Part shown: piece after piece, positions 1 to 10,331 of the stretch
How the letters are laid out: every line of letters starts with the position of its first letter
Numbering within the stretch: position 1 is the stretch's first letter
Source of the DNA: Spiroplasma melliferum
GTDB lineage: Bacteria; Bacillota_I; Bacilli_A; Mycoplasmatales; Mycoplasmataceae
Length of the DNA: 64,000 nt
Reading direction: 5' to 3'
Assembly (NCBI GenBank): GCA_005222125.1
Contig: CP029202.1
Span: forward strand, 620,001 to 684,000
Notes under the pieces: model-generated
The model's input: only the letters and a program-made list of their open reading frames with translations
Told to the model about the DNA's origin: nothing
Database searches by the model: none
Program-made: the position numbers and the translations under genes

Positions 1-1
1 T

Positions 2-483
2 TTGTTAGGGCAAAAGGAAGTTAGTGTGATGCCAAGAGCTGGAACAAGTGATTCATTAGAAGTATGATGAAAATATCTTTTAGGAGCAATTATCTTTTTT
101 GGGTTAGGGATTTTACAATCATTAGGAATCGGGATTTATGCCCCAGCAATGGCGGTAACTTATTTAATGGGATTAAGTTCGCTTTGTGCTTTTCCAATTA
201 TGATGGGGTCAGCAGTTTTTTAATGCCAGTTGGTGCCTTTCGCTTTATTAAAGATCAAAATTATGATATTAAAATTGCTACTAGTTTTACCTTAGGAGGT
301 AGTTTTGGAGTTATTGTTTCTTATCTAATAGTTTTTGTTGGCATTCAAAATGGATTAGGGTTAGATAAAGCTAATTTTATTAATGTTTTAAATTGAATTA
401 TTATTGTAGTAATTTGATATACTGCCGGGATGATGTTTTACAATTATTATCAACAACATAAAAAAAGCATCCATCATTCGTAA
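2..483 (+). pseudogene. Membrane transporter, TSUP/TauE-SafE-like, 3' part, frameshifted
   Basis: The 5' end lies outside the window. The reading runs in one frame to a stop at 221-223, but the same protein continues one frame away from about 217 to the stop at 481-483. The break sits in a run of six T (216-221); seven T would restore a single frame. The joined product is very hydrophobic, with Gly-rich helices (GIGIYAPAM, TLGGSFGVIVSY) and a short polar C-terminus. The helix-Gly-Pro pattern resembles the second half of TauE/SafE-type anion exporters, but that is only a family-level guess. It is either a recent pseudogene or a homopolymer sequencing error. Confidence 0.55.
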
Positions 484-612
484 AAGGATTGTTACAAAAC
501 ATGTTGCTAATTACAACAAAATATTATATAAAGTAACTACTGTACATGATTTTAAGATATTAATAATATTTTTAAAATAAATTACTTTAATTCAAATTAA
601 AGGAATGTTTTA

Positions 613-2241
613 ATGAAAAAACTATTAAGTTTATTAGGTATTGGATTATTAACAACAACTGGCACAACAAGTGTTCTTGCTTGTCAAAAGCAACGAACTG
701 ATTATTCTGACAGTAAAGATGATGATAAAAACAATGGTAAAGACGACAATAAAGATAAAGAAAATCAGGACCTTGAAACTTTTAATAACATTATTAGAAT
801 GGCAAAGACTGGTTTTCAAGACCTATTATTTAAGGAAGTAGTATTAGGGAATACTAGTGACTTGTTAAAAGGATATGAATGAGTTAGTAAGAAGGAACCA
901 CGGATAACGTTACAAGGTAATAATTCTGAACATCAAGCTTTAATTAATTATTTTTTAGCAATGTTTCGTGATGTTTATAATATTGTTAATCAACAAATTA
1001 TTAATGAATATCCAAATTATTATTTAAATTCTGATCCATTAAGTTTTAATGATGATGATTATGTTATTAGTCTTAATTTTATTGATTTAAAACAAATGAA
1101 TGAAAGTTTAGACTTAAAGATTGAAGGAATTGAAAAGGTTAAAGCTGTTCGCATTGATTTTAATATTAAATATGATGTTAAATTTAAATCATTAATTTCA
1201 ACACAAGAATGCCAAACAAACTTCAATATGACAAATAATGTTGAAATATTTAGTAAATTATATGATGGTAGTTTTATTTACTTTCAAAATAATTTATTAC
1301 AATGATTATCAAGTATTAAAACTGTTAAATTAAATGAAGGTTATTTTAAATCCTTATATGATGACTTTTATCTTGATTTTGGGATGGATGATTCGAATTT
1401 AGATTCCAAGTATAAAATGACATTAAAAGAGTTTATTAAAAGTAATCAACAATTAGCAAAACTTGATATTTCATATAATGAAGAAAGCTCATTTACATGA
1501 ATAAAAAATTCTCTTATTGAACATCATCGTCCATCGGATAAAGGCCTTGATTTTGACTATTTATCAAGAAATCGGTTAAAACATTGAGGCGGTAATGAAC
1601 CTTCTACAGCTAAAGCGGAATCTTTTGTAAAGCAATATAAACAATTAGTTCCAAAATTAGATCAAATAACAAATAACATGTTAAATTTAGCAACACTTGC
1701 TTTAAAATTAGATTATATTAATATTTATGGAATGACATTAAAAGGATATATGAAAGATTCACAAAATGTTATCTTTGAATCAAATGTTAGGTTATCAGCC
1801 GATGCTCTTAATACAAAGTTAAGTAATTTTGGGAATTTAATTATTACTTTTTTAAAATTTTATAATATCACTTATGATGGGATCCGTTTTAACTTTCAAG
1901 TTAATGCCATTGATTTTGATCAAATTGTTAAAAATGGATTAGAAAATAAAACAATTTTAAAAACATTATTTAAAATTTTTAAATCATCAAATGTGGGACA
2001 AAATTTGGTTGATATTAATTTATTTAATTTTACGCAGGCAAATGGCTATCCTGGTGGGGCCAATTTTGGTTTTAATGGTTCAAATCATCTTATTTTTTCT
2101 ACTCCTGATCCAGGTGGATTTGATGCAACATTTTATTTTGGAAGATCACCATCAATATTTTACTATACACCATTTCAAAAGTTTTTTGGAACAAATAATG
2201 AAGTAATACCTGAAGATCAATATGGGGTTCAAAAAGTATAA
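613..2241 (+). CDS. Hypothetical lipoprotein, 542 aa
   Basis: The N-terminus is a lipoprotein signal peptide: MKK start, hydrophobic stretch and lipobox VLAC, predicting acylation of Cys24. It is followed by a low-complexity acidic linker rich in Asp, Lys and Asn (about residues 30-55), usual in mollicute surface lipoproteins, and then a long mixed alpha/beta region with no motif I recognise. The frame is continuous only when TGA is read as Trp. The start is supported by AAAGGA 8 nt upstream. A strong hairpin terminator follows, so the gene is probably monocistronic. The protein should sit on the outer face of the cell membrane. I cannot assign a function. Confidence 0.85.
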
Positions 2242-2250
2242 AGTATATTA

Positions 2251-2310
2251 AAAGGATTGAGTCCTATTGAATATGGAATAACTCAATCCTAACTAAGTTT
2301 TATTTTTTAT
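2251..2310 (+). terminator. Intrinsic terminator after lipoprotein gene
   Basis: A perfect 10-bp stem (2253-2262 with 2281-2290) encloses an 18-nt loop and is followed by a T-rich stretch ending near 2309. It starts about 10 nt after the lipoprotein stop codon. Confidence 0.8.
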
Positions 2311-2311
2311 G

Positions 2312-2754
2312 TACACTTTTCTTTACATATTCAAAAAAGAGTTGATTTTTTAATGAAAAGAAAACATTATTTTATTTTGCGGTCTTATAAATTAATAGAT
2401 TTGTTGCACTTCATTTTACATAATTCCATTTTAAATTATATATTTTATTATTTTTTCTTGTTTTCTTGCAATCTACAAAATGTGTGTGGTATACTACATA
2501 AATATTTCACACTCGTATTTCTATTTAATATAGTTGTTAATATGATTTTGATAATTTGATTTAAAATTAATAATTTATATATTTATGTGTAGTATAGCAC
2601 TAATCAATAATTATTTAAATTAAGCATTTATAAAGTTTTGAATAACAAGCACATACTTTATTCCAACTTATTCCAACCAGAAGCATCCGAACCCTTTTTT
2701 TCATCTTAATTTTATAGTATAATAAATAGGTAAAAAAGTATGGGGGCTTTAATA
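2312..2754 (+). other. Intergenic region with long imperfect inverted repeat and promoter
   Basis: I see no convincing gene here. A 68-codon open stretch (2353-2559) has no ribosome binding site and reads as AT-rich noise. An imperfect inverted repeat (about 2486-2502 against 2579-2597, built on GTATACTACATAAATA) encloses about 75 nt. A likely -10 box (TATAGTATAAT) at 2713-2723 serves the next gene. Confidence 0.4.
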
Positions 2755-3792
2755 ATGGAGAATAATAAAAAAGTAATTGATTACTGAGATGATTATGACC
2801 CAAATGATTTTGATCCAGCAAAACGACCAACTTCAATTATGCAAGATAAAACAACATTAAGTGATAATAATCAAAATTATGCTAATAAAATTACTAGGTT
2901 AACGAATGATTTTGAAACATATTCATACTATAATGACAAGTTTAATGTTAAACAAAATAATGTTCAAAATGATGTTTTTGACCATAATGATAATTATGAT
3001 GAATTAGATTATTCTGATTTTCAACCAATCGAAGGGGCAGAAATTGACCAGGCAACAGAATTAACTGATTTAGATGAGTTAAATTTAAATAATAAGAATC
3101 GGTTTGTTCCATTTAATGAAAATGATATGGTTGCTCCATCGCTTGATGTTAATAAAATTTATGATCGTTGACAAAAATCAAAAGCTAATTTAATTACGCG
3201 TAAATTAGATGTACTGCGGAACCGAGTTCAAGAACCTCGCATTGAAGGACGTCGAAAATATAGTTTTTATGCTCCTAAATCATTAGAAGAATTATTAAAT
3301 AAACCAGCCCAAGTTGTCTTAGATGCAACTCCTTGTGTTGGGGGTGACGAGGTTTATCCTGACCAAAAATATTTTAATAATCCAGCGTTACTTTCAAAAG
3401 TGCAGGGTAAAAATAATGATAATTTATCATTATCTGACAGCAATGATGAAATAGCATTAATTTCAGATGAACCTTTAGACAATGAACCGTTAACAATGAA
3501 CAACATCTTAAAAAATGCAAAAATAAATCTTGATGCAAGTAAGAAAGAAGCAATCTTTATTAATGATGAAGATGTACTAGATCCCGATAATTTAAATTAT
3601 GAACAACGTTTACGTTTATTAAAATTAGCAGCTGACCCCAATAATGAAGAACGAAAAAAATTGTTACAAATGAAATTAAATAATGGTAGTTTACGTTCCT
3701 TATCCGCAATTGTTAAAGAACGATTACAAAAAGTTCAAACTGGAGAAATTGAATTAGTTGAGGAAACATCCCTTACGAAAGATCATAATTAG
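2755..3792 (+). CDS. Hypothetical acidic cytoplasmic protein, 345 aa
   Basis: The frame is continuous with TGA as Trp (codons at 2785 and 3169). The N-terminal 130 residues are strongly acidic and rich in Asp, Asn and Tyr, which suggests disorder. The C-terminal third is also acidic but more helical (EQRLRLLKLA, RSLSAIVKERLQK). There is no signal peptide or membrane segment. The start is the first ATG after a clear -10 box, with GGGGG 6 nt upstream acting as ribosome binding site. Nothing identifies a family. Confidence 0.75.
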
Positions 3793-3924
3793 AACCATTT
3801 ACAATTTACAAGGAAAAGAAAAAATATTTTTTAGTACAATAACCTATTAATGTTAACACTTTCAAGTTATAATATGAGAAGTATCAGTTTATTTTATTAT
3901 TTATAATAGTAGAGGATGATTACG

Positions 3925-4713
3925 ATGATATTAGGAAATAGTGAAATAGCCTTTATTTTAATTGGATTTTTTATTGCGATTAATATTATTATATTAATTT
4001 TTTTAATTATGTCTTACCGAAATATTTTAGTCCCAATTCCAAATTTAAATAATGCTCCAAGTCAATCAATGATTTCATTAGAAGTTATTGATCGCTATTT
4101 AACGAAAAAGAAAATTACTGGGTTAAAAGTTGTTCGTAAACCAGGCCAAGTGTTAATTACACATTCTTATAAAAAGAAAACATTTTATATTAATGATTTA
4201 CAATTATTTAATCAGTCCTATTTTTTATCAGGAATGGGATTAGATTATGTTTTAGGACGAACATTTTTTGTCACCCAACTATATTTAAAAAATAAACATG
4301 TTCAAACAATGCATTTCTTATTGTATTTAGCTCCACCATTATTACTACTTTTCTTTCTTATTGTTTCATTATTTACAATTATTTTTATTGCCATACTAAA
4401 AACTAACCCCGCCTTGTTAGACCATAATAATTTCTTTTATTTTATTAATCGTTATGGAGTCTTAAACTTATTATTAATTTTTATTATTGCAACATATTTA
4501 ATTTTATTAAGCTTTAATGGCTATTTTAAACAAAATTTAGAAAATTGATATGAAACAGAAATGCGACCATTTGTTAAAAAAGAATTCCCGGAATTATATG
4601 ATGATTGAATTATTGCCCGTAGTTATTCGCGGAGTATTCAGTTTACATATATTTTTGGTTATAATTTTATTTTTAAAAAGATTTATAAGTATACCGGACC
4701 CTTTGGCCTTTAA
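3925..4713 (+). CDS. Membrane protein, possibly a degenerate YugP-like protein
   Basis: The product has 262 aa with TGA as Trp. It has a long N-terminal membrane helix, a soluble segment of about 100 residues, two further helices and a basic C-terminal tail. I chose ATG 3925 because AGAGGA (3911-3916) is correctly spaced for it; the ATG at 3916 overlaps that box. The soluble segment (ITGLKVVRKPGQVLITHSYK...FYINDLQLF) follows the strand pattern of YugP-type zinc metallopeptidases, but the HExxH zinc motif of that family is absent where it would be expected. If related, the protein has lost catalysis. That relation is an inference. Confidence 0.7.
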
Positions 4714-4733
4714 CAGAGTAGGGGAGAGAAAGA

Positions 4734-5990
4734 ATGAAAGTTATTTTTCATATTGATATGAATAGTTTTTTTGCTAGTTGTCATCAAGTTGCTAATCCCC
4801 ACTTACAAGGAAAACCACTCGTTGTTGCCAATTCATCACGTCGAGCAGTTGTAACAACAGCAAATTATGAAGCACGGCAATTAGGTATTAATAGTCCAAT
4901 GCCTTTATATAAAGCAAAAGAAATTTGTCATCATCTTGAAGTTGTTAAGTAAGATTTTGGCTTGTATGTTGATTTTGCTCAAAAATTATTTGATTTTATT
5001 AGTATGCATTATACGAATAAAATTGAAGTTGCTTCAATTGATGAATGTTATATTGATGTAACTGATATTTATTTAAAATATGGTTCGGCAATGCGATTAG
5101 CGCTTGATATGCAACAAAATGTTTTTCAACAAATTGGATTACCAAATAGTATTGGTATTTCATATAATAAATCATTAGCAAAAATTGCTATCGATATGAA
5201 AAAACCAATGGGAATTACCTTAATTCGACCAGAAGATGTTGCTCAGCTAGTTCAACCATTACCGGTCAATAAAATATTTGGTATTGGTAAACAAGCAACT
5301 CATCGCTTAAATGAAATTGGGATTCATACGATTAAAGATTTAGCAGAGTTTGCTGATATTACAACATTAGAAATCATTTTAGGCAAACAAGCGTATGGTT
5401 TTGTTGAACGAGCTAATGGTGGTGGTGAACAACAATTAAGTTTTGAACATAATCAACTAAAACAAATTGGGAATGAAACAACATTTGAATATGACTTAAT
5501 TGATTATGAAGATATTAAGAATAAAATTTATTTATTAGCAAAACATGTTAGCCAACGAGCAACAAAACGAACAATGGTTGGAAATGTAATTTATGTTACA
5601 TTTAAAAATGCTAATCGAAAACGTTTTACGAAACAGCAAACAATTAAAAAATATACTAACTTGCTAGATGATATTTATTCAGTGGCAATTATATTATTTG
5701 AGCAATTTTGATCGGGTCAACCAATTCGATTAATTGGTGTTGGTTTACGAGGAATTATTAGTAAATATGATTTAAAAGAACAACTTTCATTTGAATCATT
5801 AGGAACATTGCAACCAGATACTGTAACAAATAAATTAATTAAGGAAATTAATAAAAAATACTGCCAAGATGTGTTATTAACTGGCCAAAAATTAGAAGAA
5901 ATAAAATACTTATTACATAGTCAAACAAAATATATTCAATCAGATCAGCGGATTTTAGATGAAACAAAATTAAAAGAAAAGGGGAAGTAA
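4734..5990 (+). pseudogene. dinB: DNA polymerase IV, interrupted by an in-frame TAA
   Basis: This is a Y-family translesion polymerase. The N-terminus has HIDMNSFFASC with the first catalytic Asp, and the palm motif SIDECY is present near residue 101. Little-finger sequence follows to the end, and total length is normal (418 codons). The frame is intact apart from TAA at 4950-4952, codon 73, where orthologues read through; a Gln or Lys codon could reach TAA by one substitution. The stop lies before the second catalytic acidic pair, so the truncated product cannot polymerise. The start is supported by GGGGAGAG upstream. It follows the membrane-protein gene by 20 nt. Confidence 0.85.
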
Positions 5991-6020
5991 ATAGTATTAT
6001 TCTCCCCTTTTCTTTTTATT
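5971..6020. terminator. Bidirectional terminator between dinB and minus-strand gene
   Basis: The A/G-rich arm 5972-5985 pairs with the C/T-rich arm 6001-6016, giving an A tract on one side and a T tract on the other. It overlaps both convergent stop codons and can serve either strand. Confidence 0.7.
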
Positions 6021-6776
6021 ATTTTTTTCTTTTGCGATTGCTTTAACAACAGCTTTTTCAATTAAAGCTTCAATTTCTGTCGCAGTTAAGATAATCGTTG
6101 GCTCAAGTGGTTTATTTTTTTCCTTAGTAGTAACTTTATTAGTAACGTTTTGTTTTCTTGTTTGTGTTGAATTAGGTTTACTATTGGTTGACTTTTTTTG
6201 TTTTAATGCGTTTAAAGCGGTTTTTTTTACCTGGTTGGTTTGCATTTCAACATTTAATTGATCTAAGTCATTATTATCAAAATTAATAATTGTTTCATGT
6301 GGTTCTGCTTCAGATGGATTTTTAATGCGTTCAATGCCACGATTAACTTGATAAGCATGATCAATTATTTCTTGTAATCCAGGATCTTTTTTGCTAACAC
6401 GAGTAGGGGAAGAAGATAAATTATTATTATCTTCTTCCCCTACTCCTTGGTGGCCAGTAACTGCAGCACGTAAGCGTGCCATTTTTGCTTTAATATCATT
6501 TTCATCAACACCAATAGTCTTTTCATCTTCATTTTCAATTCCTAATTTGTGTTTAATGTTTTCATTGTTTTTTTTAGCATTTGTTAATATATATTGAATT
6601 GTTCCCTTTTCAACTACTGCCGGTTTAACAGGTGCGCTACTAGTCGTAGTTGGATTTAGCATTCGACTCATTTTTGCTTTAATTTTATTTTCAGTTGCTC
6701 TTGAAATAGCTTTATTACTATTTTCTGGACACTCATGAATTTTTAAATGAATTGGACAAAATGTTGGTACTCCCAT
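5997..6776 (-). CDS. Hypothetical protein with Cys/His N-terminus and repeated IKAKM motif
   Basis: This 259-aa protein has no Trp codons and stays open in either code. Its N-terminus carries CPIHLKIHEC, spacing that could bind a metal. A short motif occurs twice (ENKIKAKMSRML near residue 30 and ENDIKAKMARLR near 95). The middle is acidic and probably disordered, and the last 70 residues are Lys-rich with a helix and a basic tail. A ribosome binding site (GCGGGGAG) precedes the start. It converges on dinB. No known family; a scaffold or nucleic-acid-associated role is only a guess. Confidence 0.7.
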   Translation of the reverse strand: MGVPTFCPIHLKIHECPENSNKAISRATENKIKAKMSRMLNPTTTSSAPVKPAVVEKGTIQYILTNAKKNNENIKHKLGIENEDEKTIGVDENDIKAKMARLRAAVTGHQGVGEEDNNNLSSSPTRVSKKDPGLQEIIDHAYQVNRGIERIKNPSEAEPHETIINFDNNDLDQLNVEMQTNQVKKTALNALKQKKSTNSKPNSTQTRKQNVTNKVTTKEKNKPLEPTIILTATEIEALIEKAVVKAIAKEKNNKKKRGE

Positions 6777-6936
6777 TGTAACTCCCCGCTTCTTTTTAAT
6801 ATCCTTGTATAATTATAACTTAAATTGGCATAAATGTGTATTAGAATAAATTTAATCCTTTTTTATGTAATAAAATAATATTATTATGAATTTATAGTAT
6901 AATGATAAAAAATAAATTAGAAAGTGGCTGTAACTA

Positions 6937-8232
6937 ATGAACATTTTTATTTTTCATCGTGATTTTAGAATTGAAGATAATCTTGGTCTTGCGCAGTTGG
7001 CTAATGAGGAAAACAAAATTTATTTATTATTTATTTTTACAAAAGAGCAAATAAAAGCGAATAATTATTTTTCACCCCGTAGTTTTCAAGCAATGGTCCA
7101 TTGTTTAAAACAGTTAACTAAAAAAGTTCATGTTAATTTTTTAAAAAGTGAAAATGAACAAGCTGGAATTAAATTTTTGTTAGAACAGGGTTATAAAATT
7201 AATAAGATATATACTAACCGCGATTATACCCCATTTGCTCTTAACCGGAGTAAAGCAATGCGCCAATTATCAAAAGAATATAATTTTATTTATCGTGAAT
7301 TTGATGATTATGTATTACTAGAACCGTGAACAATAAAAACTACTCAAAATGGATATTACACTGTTTTTACACCATTTTGAAATAAATTAAAAGGACATTT
7401 TAACGATAATCATATTATTACTTATAAGGTTAACCCCTTTTTGCCCCAACATTTAAAAGATCTTGAGATTTTACAAGACATTACAAATGTTAAATCTAGT
7501 GATTTTAATTTACCATTAGAATTTGAAAAAGTTAAAACAGCAATGTTTCAGTTAAATCAAAACTATCAACAAACTCGTGATTTGGTTGATTTAGAAAATG
7601 GGACAGCAAAAATTAGTACTGCTTTAAAATTTGGTGTTGTTTCAATTCGCCAATGTTACCTTTGAAGTATTGAAAAATTTGGTACTTTTGATAACGCTTT
7701 TGCACGACAATTGGCATGACGAGATTTTTATTATCAAGTAACTTATAATGCTCAATTACATCAACAATGATGTTTTAGTGAAAATTGAAATAAAAAAATA
7801 ACAATTAACTGAACAAATAATCTAGAATGATTTCAAAAATGACAAAATGGTGAAACTGGGTATGATTTTATTGATGCCGGAATGAAAGAATTAAAAGAAA
7901 CAGGTTTATTGCATAATCGAGCAAGAATGGTTTGTGCTTCTTTTTTAGTTAAAAATTTACAAATTAATTGACATAAAGGTGAACAATATTTTGCTCAACA
8001 GTTAATTGATTATGATCCTATTATAAATCAATGTTCATGACAATGAGTAGCAGGGACGGGGTTTGATGCCCAACCATTTTTTCGAATTTTTAATCCTGAG
8101 TTACAACAAAAAAAATATGACCCAACATCAAGTTATTGTAATAAATTTTTAAAAAGCCGCCCCACAATTAATAAAATTGTTGATTATAAAATATCAGTTA
8201 AAAAAGCGTTAGATATTTATAAAGGTGAGTAA
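6937..8232 (+). CDS. phrB: Deoxyribodipyrimidine photolyase (CPD photolyase)
   Basis: This 431-aa class I photolyase uses light to split cyclobutane pyrimidine dimers. The N-terminal antenna domain starts [12 protein letters not shown]. The C-terminal FAD domain has [32 protein letters not shown], and [23 protein letters not shown], the family's flavin- and DNA-binding core. All key Trp residues are encoded by TGA. Length matches the family. A TATAGTATAAT box ends at 6904. The gene is intact, unlike dinB and recA nearby, so light repair may be one of the few DNA repair routes left in this region. Confidence 0.95.
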
Positions 8233-8357
8233 TATGACAAAAAATATAATTCTTTTGTAAAATGTTAATAATACTAATATTTTAATTTTGGAAAAATATT
8301 TTATTTTATTAAAAAATAAAAAAATATTGTATTATTTTAATATTAATAGTATACTAT

Positions 8358-8600
8358 GGGTAAGGAAAAGTATTTTTCCTAAATCTCTAAAGTAAACAGA
8401 ATAATTATATAAAGGATTTATAATTACACTACTATCTCTCCCCTTTAGGTTATCTCTTATCTTTTCTTTTTATTATAAGTTACCATAAAAAAATAATTTA
8501 CATAAATCCTTATTTCGCCAACATAATTATTTTTGTTACCCAAACAGAAAAAGAGCAATCAACTGGTTTTTCCCAACACGTTGATTGTTTTTTAATTTGT
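8358..8600 (+). ncRNA. Candidate structured non-coding RNA with own promoter and terminator
   Basis: A near-consensus promoter (TTGTAT, 17 nt, TATACT ending at 8355) sits just upstream. The 5' end GGGTAAGGAAAA (8358-8369) pairs with TTTTTGTTACCC (8530-8541), closing a 184-nt domain. Inside it, AAGGATTTAT (8412-8421) pairs perfectly with ATAAATCCTT (8502-8511), and TAATTAT (8402-8408) with ATAATTA (8523-8529). An intrinsic terminator follows (CAATCAAC...GTTGATTG then six T, 8557-8594). No open frame fits. The closed rod with a large asymmetric bulge and the length recall 6S RNA, but I cannot claim homology. Confidence 0.55.
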
Positions 8601-9113
8601 TAATTTAATTTGCTCTAAAAATTGAAATGTTTTTTTCCCAACAATAACTTTTTTTTCAATTTCACCATCAACTTTGTAAATAACTTTATTAAACAAACCA
8701 TTGATATCAATGCCAATTACTTGTGATAGCATAATTTCTTCATCTAGAAAGAAAATAGTTTCATCATTTACTTTAATTCATAAACTATTATTAACTAATG
8801 TTTGAATAATTAAATAACTTAAAATTAAGCCATAATTACAAATTGCAATAATTACAAATAAATAAGCAAAAGTATTTGGGATACTTGATAAAGTCATTAA
8901 TAAAATATAATCAATAATAATGAAAATATTAAGTGGAGTTAAAAACAGATAGATGGTAATAAAGATAAAAATTAGCATTGCTTTTCATTTATATTCTTTA
9001 TTTGCTTTATTATTTTCTTTTTGCTTTTGATAATGAATAAAAAATAAAGTATGAAAAGTATATAAAGCTAACATTAGAATTAGTGAAAAAACTAAAATAA
9101 TGTGCATTTTCAT
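8592..9113 (-). CDS. Membrane protein, last gene of four-gene operon
   Basis: The 173-aa product has an N-terminal membrane helix, a short Lys-rich loop, two closely spaced helices and a C-terminal soluble domain of about 60 residues (ending QFLEQIKLTN) made of short strands. It starts 7 nt after the previous gene's stop; GGGGAGG spans that stop. The stop codon lies inside the T tract of the opposing ncRNA terminator. The C-terminal domain resembles those of the two preceding genes in size and position. No family recognised. Confidence 0.75.
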
Positions 9114-9120
9114 TGTTAAA

Positions 9121-9732
9121 TTATCCTCCCCTATTTTGCTGTCATGTTTTAAAAATTGTCATTGATATTTTAACATCATTTGTAATAAAGCGATAAATTT
9201 TTTCAGTAGTACTAATAAAAAAACCGATTTGATAAAAACCATTAAGGTTAAAAACACTTGGTAAAACAAAATTAATATCTTTTAATCAAATGAGAAGATT
9301 TTCATCTTTGATTTGAAAAACTAAGCGGTAATTTGTAACATAAATGATCCCATTAATTGTTTCCTTACTATTACTAGTAGTAAGATTTAAATAACCAGTC
9401 AAGTATTCAACATAATATTGTTCTTTCATTTGTTGAGTTAAATAGTAAACATTTTGTTTAAGTTCTTTTTGCTTTGTTATTTCATAACCACTAATTGGTG
9501 CTTGATAATAACAAATTTCATTTTTTGGTAATTCATATTTTATTTGAATTGCCACCAAGGTAGCATTTAAAAATTGTTGATGATTATCAATCATTGTTTG
9601 AAGTTCGTTCTTTTTTTGTTTGAAATCTTTTATTTTTTGTTGCTGGAATAAAGCTAAAATAGCAACAATAATTATTGCACCACCTAAAATAGTACTAAAT
9701 AAAATAATTCCAATTAAATAACTATGATTCAT
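9121..9732 (-). CDS. Membrane-anchored protein with PH/GRAM-like C-terminal domain
   Basis: This 203-aa protein has one N-terminal membrane helix, a charged helical segment (about residues 30-65) and a strand-rich C-terminal domain. That domain contains NGIIYVTNYRLVFQI, matching the 'G-x-hydrophobic-x-TN-x-R' pattern of bacterial PH and GRAM-type domains. The same pattern occurs in the gene upstream, so the two may be distant paralogues. ATG 9732 lies within the 3' end of the upstream gene (11-nt overlap), with AAGGTG as ribosome binding site. Translational coupling is likely. Substrate or partner unknown. Confidence 0.75.
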
Positions 9733-10324
9733 GTTTTCACACCTTATAAATTAGATATGGCGTTTCTAAGCCTTTTACAATGATTATAAAACGTTTTTGT
9801 TCCGTATATAAATAAAAGCCTTGGCATAGAATATTATTAATCCGAAAAATACTTAATTCAAGATTATTAATTTCCCTTAATGGTCAGATCGTAGTAATTT
9901 CTTCATTTATAATTAAAATTCTTCGATTTGTAATAAACATATGACCATTTTGAAATGGAATTTGATACATTTCTTTAATTCTTTTGCCTTCACCATAACC
10001 AACACTAATCCCATTTTCAAATGGGATTGTATATTTAGAATGAGTTTGACTGCTTTTTAATTTATTCTGAAGGTAAATAGTAACAGGAATATTACTAAAT
10101 ACTTTTTCACCTGGTTCTAATTTGAATTTAACGTTAATTTCTTGCAAAGTTAATTTTGATAAATTATTATTAATATATTCTTGATTTTCAACTTCTAGTT
10201 GTTTGTAAATTTGGAAAAAAAGTTGTTGTTTTTTTTGATAAAATCATCCTAAAAAACCAACAAAAATAAATAATAAACTAAGAAAAAATCCAATTATAAT
10301 TCACCCTAAGATTGTCATTTTCAT
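9722..10324 (-). CDS. Membrane-anchored protein with PH/GRAM-like domain
   Basis: The 200-aa product has an N-terminal membrane helix, a helical linker and a C-terminal beta-rich domain with GHMFITNRRILIIN, the same TN-x-R signature seen in the next gene. Start options are 10324 and 10318 (Met-Lys-Met); AGGAAG is 3 or 9 nt upstream respectively, so 10318 is also plausible. It begins 7 nt after the SEC-C gene ends and overlaps the next gene. The set of a zinc protein plus membrane-tethered PH-like proteins suggests a membrane-associated complex, which is inference. Confidence 0.75.
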
Positions 10325-10331
10325 CAACTTC

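Noticed and set aside
2353-2559. 68-codon open frame in the gap after the lipoprotein gene
   Set aside because: No ribosome binding site, composition is AT-rich noise and it overlaps no conserved motif.
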